Of a stretch of DNA of 64,000 bases, positions 9,101 to 20,477 are shown one piece after another; the stretch's first letter is position 1, and the number at the start of each line of letters is the position of its first letter. This stretch comes from Linepithema humile. Lineage: Eukaryota > Arthropoda > Insecta > Hymenoptera > Formicidae. The position numbers were made by a program, and so were the translations under genes. Where the stretch lies: contig NC_090130.1 in assembly GCF_040581485.1 (NCBI RefSeq), positions 31,721,418-31,785,417 on the forward strand, read 5' to 3'. Below the pieces are notes generated by a model. That model did no database searches. It was not told where the DNA came from and saw only the letters and a program-made list of their open reading frames with translations.

Positions 9101-12100
9101 TTGTTGGAAACGTATCCGCCGAGTGCTTTAACTCAAGATTTGTTTCTGTCAAATTATTTCTTGCACAACTGATGCGATGCTTATAAGTTTTTAAGCAATC
9201 GGTATTTTCAGTATCAGTATCCTACAATGATGGTGTTTAGATACTTGCGCAGGCGATTCTCACCTGCGCACATGTACACATACACACAAAGATGTAACAC
9301 ACGCTCTCTGTCACATACAATAGCGAAACGGATGGAAAGTGTCTCAACTTTTCAAGGAGATCGGAAGGGGAAGGGGAGGGGGGGGGGGGGGGATTAAGAA
9401 GCAACAGGAGAAATTGACATTGAATTAATTTTGGCTGTTCTGGGTTTAGAATGGGGTATGTACCTGATCACCGGCACCCACGTCCACCTCTTGCCTGTCC
9501 ATATGGACACCATCCGCGATATTTGAGGATTGTTGTTCGATCGCCACCAAAAGGTTCAACGTACGCCAATCGAATCCTGCCACGAGCACGATATGCTTAC
9601 GTTACACTGTCTTTATGCGTTCTCTTTGTATGATCTTTTTTTTCCGAAAGATAATGAGCAGGATATATTTATTATCCGATCGATCGAGGCATGGAATCCA
9701 AGTCCAACATCTCAATGTGTGTACAAAGTAAAATCATTTTCTAATTTTTTTTCCACTAGTATTGTTATATTAAAAATTCAATATTCTATAAAACACATTC
9801 GACAGAAATCACAAATGATGTTTGGCGCTTGAATCTTTCGTGCCATGATTCAATCGTGCACTTGTAACGTTTGATGAAGGAAGGAAGCTTAATGAAGGAG
9901 ATATGAGAATTTTATAAGGACGAGGGATATATTGGCTATATATTCAGTCACAGAGCATGCATGTGTTACTGTCAAACAACGACTGTTGGTTTTTTATGAA
10001 TGTAGGAACTTTGAATTTTCTCGCGCAAACATACAATTAACATCCAACAAAGTGTCAGAGGCAATTGAAGGAAATGACAGACGTGCATCACTAAAATTAA
10101 GGACAAATATAACAGAAATCGCAACGGCGATACCTTTTGAAGAGTCGTCGTAACCAATGTGCTTTACTGTATCTCGAACAATCTTTTGATAATCTACTAC
10201 AGCCTTTGATGTAATTTCTCCGCATAGAAGTATCATTCCAGTTTTTGTCACAGTTTCTGCAGAATAAATAAAAAAGTTGTTAATTCAGATATTTATTATT
10301 TTTCTTAATATTATATATGTTATAATGTTATAATGTTACGCAATATAATTTACTATGTATATCAAGAATGCTATCACACAAAAATGTCAGTATTATTAAG
10401 GTAGATAGATGTAAGAAAAATTTGAAAGATGCTCATTTCAACAATTATTAAGTGATGAATACACAAGTCGAAAGTTCCGCATTAAAAGTAGTTCAAGAGC
10501 GAACAAACTACTTTATAAATAGATGCTGTATTACAAATATACTTGGTGAAACTTACCGCATGCCACTTTAGCATCGGGATCTTGTATTAGATGTGCATCC
10601 AAAATGGCATCGCTTATTTGATCACACATTTTATCTGAAATGTAACAGAAAAGATATATGATACATAAATATTTATTTATCAATATGTAACATAAAAATG
10701 TAAATTTTTAAAAAAGCAATTAGAATATTATTATTTCGAAAATATTTTTAAGATCTGTACAATTTTACCTTTGATTAAACCACGCATAAACAGTTATATA
10801 GAAATTACATTTTACGAAATGTATTTCAAAAATGTTATTTATTTTAAGGAAACCTAATATTCATTATTTTAAATAAAAATTGCAAAATTGAAAAACAATT
10901 GAGGATCTAACAAAATTATATTATATAACTTATAATACGTAACAACAAATGAGATAGAATAAAAATTAATTCTATATCTTTATCAAATTATTATCTAAGA
11001 AAAGCGATGAATTGCTAATCCAAGGTTAGTTAGCCTAAATTGCTCGCGGGACTCATGCTCTTCTTTCTTTATCTTTGGTATAATTAGAGACATGATCTGA
11101 TGGAGGAGAAAGAGTCGACAATCGTAGAGGTAATTAGCAATACGTAAGTATAATCCACAAATTACGGAAGAATAAATTATTAAAAGTGACTCATTTAAAT
11201 ATAATAAAATACAAGAAATACGTCATTAACTTAAAATATTTAAGTGATTACGGTCAGAGTTATAGATAAAAATAGAAAGTTGAGATAACTACTGAAAATG
11301 ATTCACTCGGATAATGCAGGTAATACTATTAACTTGTGTTATTTAGGGGCTTACAGTACAAAAACATCTCTATTACTGAAGAAATTCAGAAATATTTAAT
11401 TTTTCTTTTAGAAAATCGGTGATCCCCAAGAATGTCATCCTGGATGGTGACGTCACAAGCGAAGGAATACACAAGTGCTCGAGTTATATCTAATGTGAAT
11501 GTATGTAAACGATGTCATATATGTAAACAAGTTTTTATGAATCTAGTTTATGAATCTTCGCACATAAAGCAGATGCGCAGTGCAACAAGTTTATTATCAA
11601 TTCGATATAAAAGTATTAATAAGTTTTCAATTTGCCACTATAAGAATTAAATTGCTTCATCAAACTGAAGCAATTACATTAACAGCTATACAGAAATCAA
11701 TTACATAAACCATTTACATGACTCCTTGTTTTTTTTCTAACGTCTTAATATTCTAAAATGTCTAACAATGCCAATAAAATGGAAAAAAGTATCTAGAATT
11801 CAGTGATAGATTGACTTTGAAAAAGTATTAGAAGATGAGCATTAAAAAATAGAAGGGGGGAAAGGGGGAAGAGGAAAGGAAGAGAAATAATTAATCACGA
11901 ATCTTTTGTGATTAATAGTGCCGTTGAATACTTCCACGGATATAGACATGATAATGTGAAAGATTATAGTCGACAGTAATTTCTGAAAGTTTCTGCTGGA
12001 AATAGAGAGAAGAAAGTATAACGTTGTGTCTGACAAACATCATGAAAGGATTAAGAATTAAGCCGAGAGCACAAGCTTTTACATAAAGCATAACGCATAA

Positions 12101-13792
12101 GCATAAGGAAATTGATTGGTCTATATATAAGCATAAGCAAATGCATAAGGAAATGGACCAATCAATTTCCTTATGCTTATGCGTTATGCTTTATGCAAAA
12201 GTCTGTGCTCCGGCCATTACTTGTGACGTGTAGCGTTCCCAAGAAGTTACAAGTCATAAAAATGACCCTCCTAAAAAGAATTAATTTCAATTCTAGGTTT
12301 ATTCGCTATTATAATTAAAAATTAAAGATAATAAAAGGTTCAGAAGGTGTTCTTAGAACTACGTTAAGCATCAATTCCTTTCCTTCTTAAAGACTAATAG
12401 AAATGTAAAAGACAACGGTGAGTTGAAGCTTATTTCAATTGTTTCTTTTTCTGACGATAGAATCGAAATATTTAATTTGTACTTTAAATGAAAATTAATA
12501 ATTCCGAAAAGCAATACATCAGTTAAACTATGATCAAGCAGTGACAGTGAAAGGCTATCATTATATTTATATTGCAAATAGAACTGTAAAATAATATGGT
12601 CAGTTTTTATAGTTTTATAGTCATCGACTGTGGCTAACCTATTGTATTCATAATCTTGTTAACTAGTCCTAGTACCTATTATCTATTATCTTTATTATCT
12701 ATCCTAATTATTTTACTATTTTGTCTAGACTCTAAAGCATAGTCCTATCTGCAATATAGAAAGAATTAATGATTAGCTTAGCCTTGATTAACTAATGTCA
12801 ATGTTAATTTATGCTGATATAGCTAGAGATTCAATTGTTATTTCCACGAATAATTAGATACATTATAATCTAGAAAGAAACAATACATTTTTGCATTACA
12901 CTTTCTTGTGATTAAATCATTATTTTAGAAAGAACTTTTTCAACTTCTTTCAATAAATAACAAAAATATTGTTAGAAAATATGTACTTCTAATTGCTGGT
13001 AACAGAAATTTTTATACAGTTACGTAAATGTTATCATAAAATTCCACAAGTTTGTGTCAGAAACGCAAAAGATAACGCTAACAACACATAGTGACATAAA
13101 ATTCTAGAATTTTCTAGATTTTTATGTTATTTCTAAAACGATAAGAAAATTGCAAGAGAATATATATATACAAGTATAGACGAATGGGGCAAGACTCATG
13201 CTGAGGTGATTACTGGAATTTAAATGAGTGAAAGCTAATTCAGAAGATTTAATCAGACTTGAAGCGGCGTCTAACCTCAACCGATCACGCATTATTAGCC
13301 GCGAGCGATTGGCGCCGATCGCGCTGTAATCGGAGCGAGCACATGGCGGCAACGGCGGCGTGGCTATCGCGGTTCTTCGGTTAACAATGTGATAGGTTTC
13401 ATACATCTCCGGCCGGGGCTGCGAGCGTGCGCGCACGAGGTAACCGAATTCAGCAGCGAGAAACGAGCCGTGGAATTCGGCGACAACAAGCGACGAAGAA
13501 CATGAGATGAAAAGCAAAGATCCGTTCGCTAGACTTAGGTTCGCGACTAACGATCTAACACTGTTCGTTTCTAGAATATAACTCCGGTTGTTTAAAAACA
13601 AAAATAAATAGCATTAGCAAACTGAAAAACATTAAAGAAAGACACTGAATCATCATTAACGTATTAAGATTGACGCTGTCGAGTTCGAGTTAAAGAAAGA
13701 GTAGAAAAAGTGCGGCATGTATCCGATTATGAAAGTGATTCTTCCATGGTGGCGTACGCGATACGATGATAGCAGAAGCTACACGCTGCCAG

Positions 13793-13828
<36 letters not shown>

Positions 13829-14051
13829 AAAAGACAGAGACAGAGAGGTCGTGAGCTTCGACCGATAATGCAGAGTTACTCGTTAAACCCCCAGAAAGGG
13901 GTTGGTTGCCTTATGAGATTTGGAGAATTTGCTTACCTGGATGTCCTTCGCCAACCGATTCTGAGGTGAACAAGAAAGTGGTGTCCTGCTGCAACTCGGG
14001 TGGCGCGTGGCCGTTCGCATAGCCGTTCATGTGGTGCGCGGTTTCCGGCAT
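5943..14051 (-). CDS. Sam-S: S-adenosylmethionine synthetase (methionine adenosyltransferase), complete gene
   Basis: The enzyme makes S-adenosylmethionine from methionine and ATP in the cytosol and is the source of methyl groups. Coding exons on the minus strand are 14051-13937, 10634-10557, 10256-10134, then either 8693-8581 or 9576-9464, then 7610-7467, 7097-6879, 6727-6545, 6366-6233 and 6048-5943. All join in frame and give 404 residues, the normal family length. Landmarks are GEGHPDKMCDQISDAILDAH near the N-terminus, the GAGDQG signature (about 139-144), GRKIIVDTYGGWGAHGGGAF followed by SGKD (about 271-294), and the C-terminal YGHFGRDGFTWEQPKKL. The start MPETAHHMNGYANGH gives a short poorly conserved leader as in other insects. 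The large first intron is 3.3 kb. The only oddity is the duplicated fourth coding exon, listed separately. Confidence 0.97.
7146..7386 (-). mobile_element. tRNA-derived SINE-like insertion in a Sam-S intron
   Basis: Read on the minus strand, the sequence starts near GTAGCTGGGATAGCTCAGTGG (A box at 7376-7366) and has GGGTTCGATTCC (B box at 7334-7323) at normal tRNA spacing. The acceptor and T stems do not pair, so it is not a working tRNA. A non-tRNA body continues for about 170 bp towards an A/T-rich end near 7146. The layout of RNA polymerase III promoter plus unrelated body suggests a SINE. The 3' boundary is approximate. Confidence 0.6.
8581..8693 (-). CDS. Sam-S: Sam-S alternative exon 4a
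   Basis: This 113-nt exon, after a CTGCAG acceptor, encodes GFDYKLCNVLLALDAQSPNI and then AAGVHENRSDEEVGAGDQ (residues 106-143). Its donor, GTCAATTT, is weak compared with GTAAGT. In this protein family the segment forms the flexible gating loop over the active site and ends in the GAGDQG signature. It has the same phases and length as exon 4b, with about 55 percent residue identity by eye. Here the conserved EQQS of many family members is DAQS. Confidence 0.9.
8739..8957 (-). CDS. Candidate small secreted protein ORF inside a Sam-S intron
   Basis: This complete 72-codon ORF lies between exons 4a and 4b on the Sam-S strand. It starts MDCSKQFLSFALILPTVFMS, a plausible signal peptide with possible cleavage after SELVHA. 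A polar mature part of about 47 residues follows, with one cysteine (ILCKNYRP) and the end DMGKDVDA. I do not recognise it. No promoter or splice partner is evident, and it could be a chance ORF or a decayed insertion. It is listed because a hydrophobic leader plus a polar mature region is uncommon in random intron sequence. Confidence 0.25.
   Translation of the reverse strand: MDCSKQFLSFALILPTVFMSELVHAKDNPSHISFNKIRNTLGLMWPDKNLMHRDNGILCKNYRPDMGKDVDA
9366..9392 (-). promoter_or_regulatory. C-rich intronic tract (G-run on plus strand) downstream of exon 4b donor
   Basis: On the plus strand this reads GGGG-AA-GGGG-A followed by about 15 G, so the Sam-S pre-mRNA carries a matching C-rich tract some 70 nt downstream of the exon 4b donor. 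Such tracts can bind poly(C)-binding splicing factors. The role here is inference. Confidence 0.35.
9464..9576 (-). CDS. Sam-S: Sam-S alternative exon 4b
   Basis: This 113-nt exon, after a GTGGCAG acceptor and before a GTACAT donor, encodes GFDWRTLNLLVAIEQQSSNI and then ADGVHMDRQEVDVGAGDQ. It replaces exon 4a residue for residue. It keeps the EQQS motif but has WRTL in place of the common DYKTC-type sequence. Including both exons would add 226 nt and shift the frame, so only one can be used per productive mRNA. Confidence 0.88.
12061..12216. mobile_element. 156-bp hairpin MITE C, copy 2, in Sam-S intron 1
   Basis: The termini are AGCCGAGAGCAC and GTGCTCCGGCCA, and TTA duplicates the target at 12058-12060 and 12217-12219. 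It is the reverse complement of the copy at 2839-2994, with the same length and no difference seen by eye. It is non-coding. Confidence 0.92.
13795..13825. repeat. (GA)n microsatellite
   Basis: A run of GA dinucleotides lies in Sam-S intron 1, close to the first coding exon. Confidence 0.95.
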
Positions 14052-14399
14052 TTTCCTGCGTTTCGGGGTTGTCGCCGCCGTTGTCGTCGTGTCGTAGCGT
14101 TTCAAGCCACTCGTGAGCTCCGTAACACTGTCGCTTAGCGGAGCCTAGCTTGACCGAAATATTCCTCCACGTGTCTTCTTGTAGTTGTGTTATACGCACT
14201 TCGCTCTATTATAATCTTCCGAGATTATCTCTCACGAGCCTTGCAAGATTGCGGGCTTGCGTTATAGTTGGACACGAGTGAGCGACAGCGTGCGTGAGAG
14301 GAAGAGCGGTGTGAATTGTGATGAGGCTTCACACAGGCACACGGCACACCGCGTAATGATCGGAACGAACAGGCGAACGCGCTGTAGAACGTAGCGGGA

Positions 14400-14445
14400 A
14401 GTGAAAGAGACTCCCCGCGCCTTGCTGCCGCCTATTTATAATCTC
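14400..14445 (-). promoter_or_regulatory. Sam-S core promoter with TATA box
   Basis: TATAAATA is present on the minus strand at 14440-14433. It lies about 385 bp upstream of the start codon, in a stretch that is GC-richer than its surroundings. Transcription would be expected to start near 14400-14412 and give a 5' UTR of roughly 350 nt that appears continuous with coding exon 1. Confidence 0.6.
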
Positions 14446-17400
14446 GGTTTGTCTGCCCTGCGCGCTCGACCGGCTCTACAGTCACGTGACACGGCCGCCT
14501 CGATGATCGGCGCGGAATTCGAGTCAGCCAGACTGAACGGATCCGTATCTCGCGTGACTCGCGGCTGCCGGTTGAGTCGGCTTCGTCGTCCACGTGCTCG
14601 ACGCCTGTCCTACGAAAGATATAACACGTTAGATTTTTTTCGTCTTGATTAGAAAAAGCCTGTTCGCAAACAAGATGTTTTTTCAAGAGAAATAAATTTT
14701 AGGAGAGTTAGATGATCTATTCCAAAACAATGTGTGTTTTACAAACTTTGATAAGATAAGTAAACTTTGAAAAGAAACGGGTGTATACTGTGATATTGTA
14801 TATCTATATTACAAAACGGATTTCTGATTTTTTCAATAAAGATCTTAAATTTATAAGTTTAGAGTAGTAATTAAATTATATGATAATTATATCGCAATCA
14901 ATATTTTAACATAAATTTAAAATTTATCTTATTTTATGCAATTTTTATATTTAAAAGGACATTAAATCATAGTTAAATTATTATATAATAATTATGCCAA
15001 TTTTTTGATATTTTGATATAAATTTAAAATTTACCTGTATTTCGTGTGATTTTTCCGTTTAAGTTCTAGACAAAAGCGGAAAACGTAAAAACAGTTGAAT
15101 TTCCTTCAATTACTTCCGCCAAAGTTGATGGCTCTCTATTATAAACCAGCTAAAATAAAGTAAAATAAAAATAAAAATAAGGATGAAAAATATTCCAATA
15201 AATAAAATGTAAAAAATGTCAATTATGCTATATTTAGAGTTAAATCGAATTTTTTGGCAATTCTATCTAATTTAATTTTGCGAGTCTTTTGTTGCTCTTC
15301 CGCTGATTGAATTTTTTAAATCAAATTTTGATTTAAATCTTAGAATATTAATTTTAAAAACTCAAGTTTTTAAAAATTGGGGGAGGGGGGGGGGAATTAA
15401 TAGCTTTAAGGTGACGATATGTAATGGCAAGTTTATCTTAGTACGCTGCTCTTGATCTATCAACATGGCACTATGATCTCCACGACGAATATACATTTAC
15501 AACTTGCTAAGTCATACTTTGCATTTAATGCTTTTAGTGTTGCATCATGCGGAGTGATCTGTGAAATACTTGAAACGAAAGCATATCTATGTATATCTTG
15601 TTAGCACTAAATGTGACCGCTTGATCCAGAATTTTATTTCACACGCTGTCCACATACAATCGCGGCTTGATAATGAGATACTTTTAACATGTAGATAGAT
15701 TACATTTAGAGCGCTCAAGATACGAATAGAGACCAATGAGCCTAGTTTAGATTCTTACCGATAGTGTCGACTCAGTGCTTATCAGCGTTTATTCCCATGT
15801 GCTGTTATTAAATTTAAAGGAGTCGAATGTCAAAAAATATTGTCTATTATCGAATTTTCTTAATATAGCTGGAAGTCTGATTTGTGCAATTGCGGAAGAC
15901 ACGATAAAACTGTAATTCTGAAACGTGAACACGTAAGATAATGCTATCGCCACTTTCGTTCACGTCTTTGAAATTGCAAACTGCGAGTGCTCGAGAACCG
16001 GCTGTACTTTTATATGTCGCTCGCCAGATTCGAAAAATCTTGGGGTGGGATAATAGTCGACAGAGACGCAAAGTGCGCCAGGATGATCGGATGACACGCT
16101 AGTTACACAGCAAATTGCACAAGTTTATAGTTTTTCTATTTTTTCGAAATAATAAAAATACAATCTAAAATTTGTACAATCTAAAAGAATTCCTTCCAGA
16201 ATATGAAACTTGGATTTCTAATATTTTTCTCAATTTCAGGATGTAAAATGTTTATCTCACAATCAGATTTGTCATCGATTGTTTGCGAAGCGTCGCTGAA
16301 AACATTTCCTCGATCTCAAGCGATTTTCAATTTGAAAATCTAGAAAAAAATTAAATTCCTGAATAAAAAATTCTATAAAATTGAGGATATTTGAAGTCAG
16401 CATGTATAAGATCAATAATCTATGAAATTTAAAGTTTCAAAAGAAAAAGTTTGTAGAATCTATTGAGGCAAATATTTGAATGAGAGTAAACAAAGTGTTA
16501 TGAAGCAAAGAATTTGTTCAAATATTAACAATCTGTGCAAAAATTTAATAAAGTGTATAAAGCTCTGCAAAATTTTTTTTTTAAATTTTTTCGCATAATA
16601 ATCTGTTTCGTATAATAAAATTATTTATTGGGATCATATATTTTGTTTGTCTAAGCGAGTTGTAACGAAATATGATACAACATATGGATGTCGTGTTGTA
16701 ATAAGTCAAAGTTGCTGATCATTCTGAATGTCATGTCTGTTACTTGTAACTGACGTCATGAATGAAAGTCAATTGATTGCACGGCTGACTGATACTTAAG
16801 TTAGCGATAGTGATTATCGGCTAATATCTAACACATTCGGCATAATTAAAAATTAGTTCTTGATCACTTAGTTTAATAAATAGCTTGATAATCATAAATA
16901 TAGTTAATTAATGTTTTATTGCAGATCCGTTTGTAGGTTTAAATAAATTATAGGCCGATGCTATTTCTTCCCGCATAGATGACCTTCCATTGTTATCATG
17001 CGGATTGTATAAAAATGTTGTGCACTTTCGCGATAACTTAGGATCTTTTATGAAGTTCAAGCGCTTGTAAATTAATATAATAATTCAAGCGCATTGCTGT
17101 TATTTATCACTGCAAATTGCTTCATCTATTCGTAAACTTCTCGATCAACGATCTCAATTTCATCTTCAAAATATGACACATCGCTGTATTTAGCAAGAGC
17201 GATAATCTTATAAACCTTGAAAAAGTTCAAAGCCAATTAATGTAAATTAAATCTTATATATACTACTTTATATATACTACTTTAATTTCGCAAATCTTAC
17301 TCAAGTGTTTTCAGAAAGTTTTTCAATAAAACTTTGCTTATAGATATATTTAAATAATTTAAAAACAAGTAATTTTAATTTAATTTCAAATTACATCACG

Positions 17401-18350
17401 ATCAATAACTGTTTATAGCGCTCATACATTGTATTTTGTTGACATGAGTCTTTTTTATTGATAAAAAAGAAATTTTGGATGTCTTATTTGCATCACGCAA
17501 GTGTGACATTGGGATAATAAATTTCATACATTTCGCGATAATCTTTAAGTAGCAATGAGATTTAATTTAGAGCAAAATGGCCAAATTCGTGACGGGAGTT
17601 TTGCGCTATCTTTTGCCGATGATGTCAAGTGTTACGGAAAAATACGCACATGTTCGTTATTTATCGGCTCTCCTTTGCAAACAACACTTCTTTGTGGTTA
17701 ATCTCATAAAAATTATACACTGAGATTAATAAGCGCTGTTCTGTTGTAACACTACTGCATTCGCGACGTTGCATCAAAATAGTCTTCGGACAAAGTAGGG
17801 CACACATAATCAAACTGACGAAATCTAGTATTGCGATTTTCTGTCGCAAATAGTGTGTATAAAATCGCAATTGGATTCCTGATTCATTAACAGAGCAATT
17901 TACTGATCCGATGTCATGCGCATATTATAGGATTATGATCACCCAGTTTTATTTTACATTTTATCAAAGCAATTTATCTATTGTACAATGCAATTTAGAC
18001 GATAGTTTTTTATCAGTAATTTAGCACGTTTTCTTAATGAGTACAGTAAAAAGATTATTGCTACAGGTAATGCTAGGTAATAATATTGTTAATTAAGATA
18101 CGCTCAATGGCTCCAATGTCATCTGCTAAAAAAGTTAATTTTAAACTTTATTTAGTAAAACAATAATTTACTTTGTTAAAAGCGTACTTGAATGTAGAAC
18201 ATATTTAAGTATAATTATATTTTTTTTTAAATATTGATTAAAATAAAAAAAGTTTAAATAAAAAAAGAAAATTTTAGAAAAAAAATTTCTTCAACATTTA
18301 ATATCGATTAGATAATTCGATTTATAAACCTTGAGAAAAATTAATTCCAT

Positions 18351-18711
18351 ACTGAGAAAAAAATGGTTACGGTAATCATCTCATTACAACTTATAGTGTT
18401 CTTCGGCGCTAACCATATTTTTATAGATGTTATAATCATAATAATTAATTTAAATAACTATATTGTATGTTGTTACACTCCAAAATGAGATGTTTGTTTA
18501 CTAAAGTATACTATTTTATTATATTTAAAATAATTGCAACTTTTGTAGTAAAATTTTTATGTTGATTATATGATTGGCAGCACTGTACGTATAAAATTAT
18601 TATTGCTAACATTGTAGTAACAGATTCTATAAAAATGAATATCTGAACTATAATTATTTTACTATATATCCAATTAAAATTTCAAAATATTATATACTTT
18701 TTTCTTAGTGC
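18351..18711. mobile_element. MITE-like element with ACTGAGAAAAAAA termini
   Basis: The left end reads ACTGAGAAAAAAATGG. The right end, on the minus strand, reads CACTAAGAAAAAAGTATA. The interior is about 360 bp, AT-rich and without coding capacity. It resembles the elements at 39391-40855, 45530-45927 and 46769-47014 in its ends, so the four may be one loose family. Confidence 0.45.
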
Positions 18712-19156
18712 ATAATGCCGTATTGCGATGTTATAATTATGTTCTACAAACATTCTAAATAATGTATTATCAAGAATAAATTTTATCCTCTGAGTATAAT
18801 CTTAAAATTAAATGTCGAACTATAAACAGAATGTCATTTGCCGTTACGTCAGACGTCACAGATAGTCCAATAGTAATCATTCGAAGGCTGATTAGTCTAA
18901 ATGTACGCGTGCGGTAGATATAATATAAATTAAGATTAGGTACTTCATCACTAGAGTAGTTTATTAATTTAATATTATTCGCTGCGCAGAGAGCGTGCAA
19001 AGCTTAATAAAAAGTTTGAAATATTTATTCATAAATGAAAATGGTGGAGCATGCATCACTATCAATAGATTCACATGAATTTAATCATGTTCGACCTACA
19101 CCAGTGATTAGCTTTATCAGAGCTAAAAATTCTCAATAATATTAAATTTCAATGTT

Positions 19157-19158
<2 letters not shown>

Positions 19159-19203
<45 letters not shown>
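19159..19203. repeat. (TA)n microsatellite
   Basis: About 45 bp of TA dinucleotides. Confidence 0.95.
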
Positions 19204-19206
<3 letters not shown>

Positions 19207-20368
19207 CTCACGAGCAACTTTTCTTCCGCGATACTAGAGACTCAATTGCTTGTGAGTAATTTGAGATTTGTTTTAACGTGTGTGCAAATGTAAACTTTTG
19301 TTTAGCGGAATCGTTATCGTGAAATTCTTTCGTTGTGGTGGATCATCGAAATTAATAAATATTATATTCTTTTCTTTTCTCAAATTATGAATCTTCCATT
19401 TCTAATTATAGAGTTTCGATCATTCAGATATAAAGATATGCAATATCATCGGTTGCAGCAATTTTTCAAAGTTTTCATCATACAGAAATGCGACTAGTAA
19501 TGTGTTTGATGAATTAAATGGTGCAATTCAATGGTAATGCATAACTTGTTAATGTGTTAATATGTAATTCGCGGAATGTTACGCGGTAAAATTTTCCAAC
19601 CGGATTACTTGTAAAACTTGCAATTTGCAAGAATAACGGTAAGTTTGATGCAAATTTTCCGTTTCTCATTGAATATTTATTCATATGCAACTTGAGATGA
19701 TTCTGATAATCATATCATTGACAGATAATGATGAGGTAAACTTCCAGAAATAAAGTATCTATACATTTATCATTTTGTAACAGATTATCTCTGCTCTACT
19801 CATTAAGAGTGATATAAGCAACTTTTATCTCGCTCGTCGATATTGAATTTCGCCTGTTTTGCGTCGCGTCCACGCACGCGGGGGTTACGTTTAGATGTCT
19901 CTTGGTCGTGAATTAGATCAATATCGTTTGCGGGTTCATTGAACTGACACGTGTTCGACATGCACCACCGATGGATGCTTAATTAGCGTGATTTTTTATC
20001 GCGTTCGTTATGCACTCGGATACATCAAAGTCGGACAGATGATAAATCGGTCGTGCTTTGTGCTCGTATCGCCATTACTTGCAATAATCAGCTTAAATAT
20101 CACATGCGCTTTAACGTTTTATCCCAGAGCGAATTAGATTTCCGCTGACGTCTCTCTATTATGGAATTAACCAACAGGGATTTACGTTCGAATCATTTGG
20201 ATTCGCATATCTCATAGTGTTAAAATAAACGTATCGCATGTTACGATAAGTAACAGGAAAATATCTGCAATCCGTTCAATCACGCAAATGCCGTTCCTTC
20301 GTTTCGTTTAATTTATATATATTTTTTTCTATACTTATGTATATACATATATATATATATATATATAC

Positions 20369-20477
20369 AGGGTGTCCCATTTTATTTTAAACGGTCAAAT
20401 ATCTGGAAATCACGGGATTTTAGAAAAAAATGTTTCGTACAAAAGTTTTATGACTTCGAGGGGGACATGAGATGGTG
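20369..20477 (+). repeat. Interspersed repeat fragment starting CAGGGTGTCCCA
   Basis: A non-TA segment of about 110 bp starts ACAGGGTGTCCCATTTTATT and sits inside a TA microsatellite, with TA repeats on both sides. The CAGGGTGTCCCA start is a motif I associate with widespread insect interspersed repeats. The parent family cannot be named from this fragment. Confidence 0.4.

Noticed and set aside
13122..13601. A 159-codon open frame on the minus strand in Sam-S intron 1
   Set aside because: It has no recognisable domain, runs over the GC-rich island and AT-rich sequence alike, and lacks a matching splice context or promoter. Its length probably follows from the stop-poor GC-rich patch.
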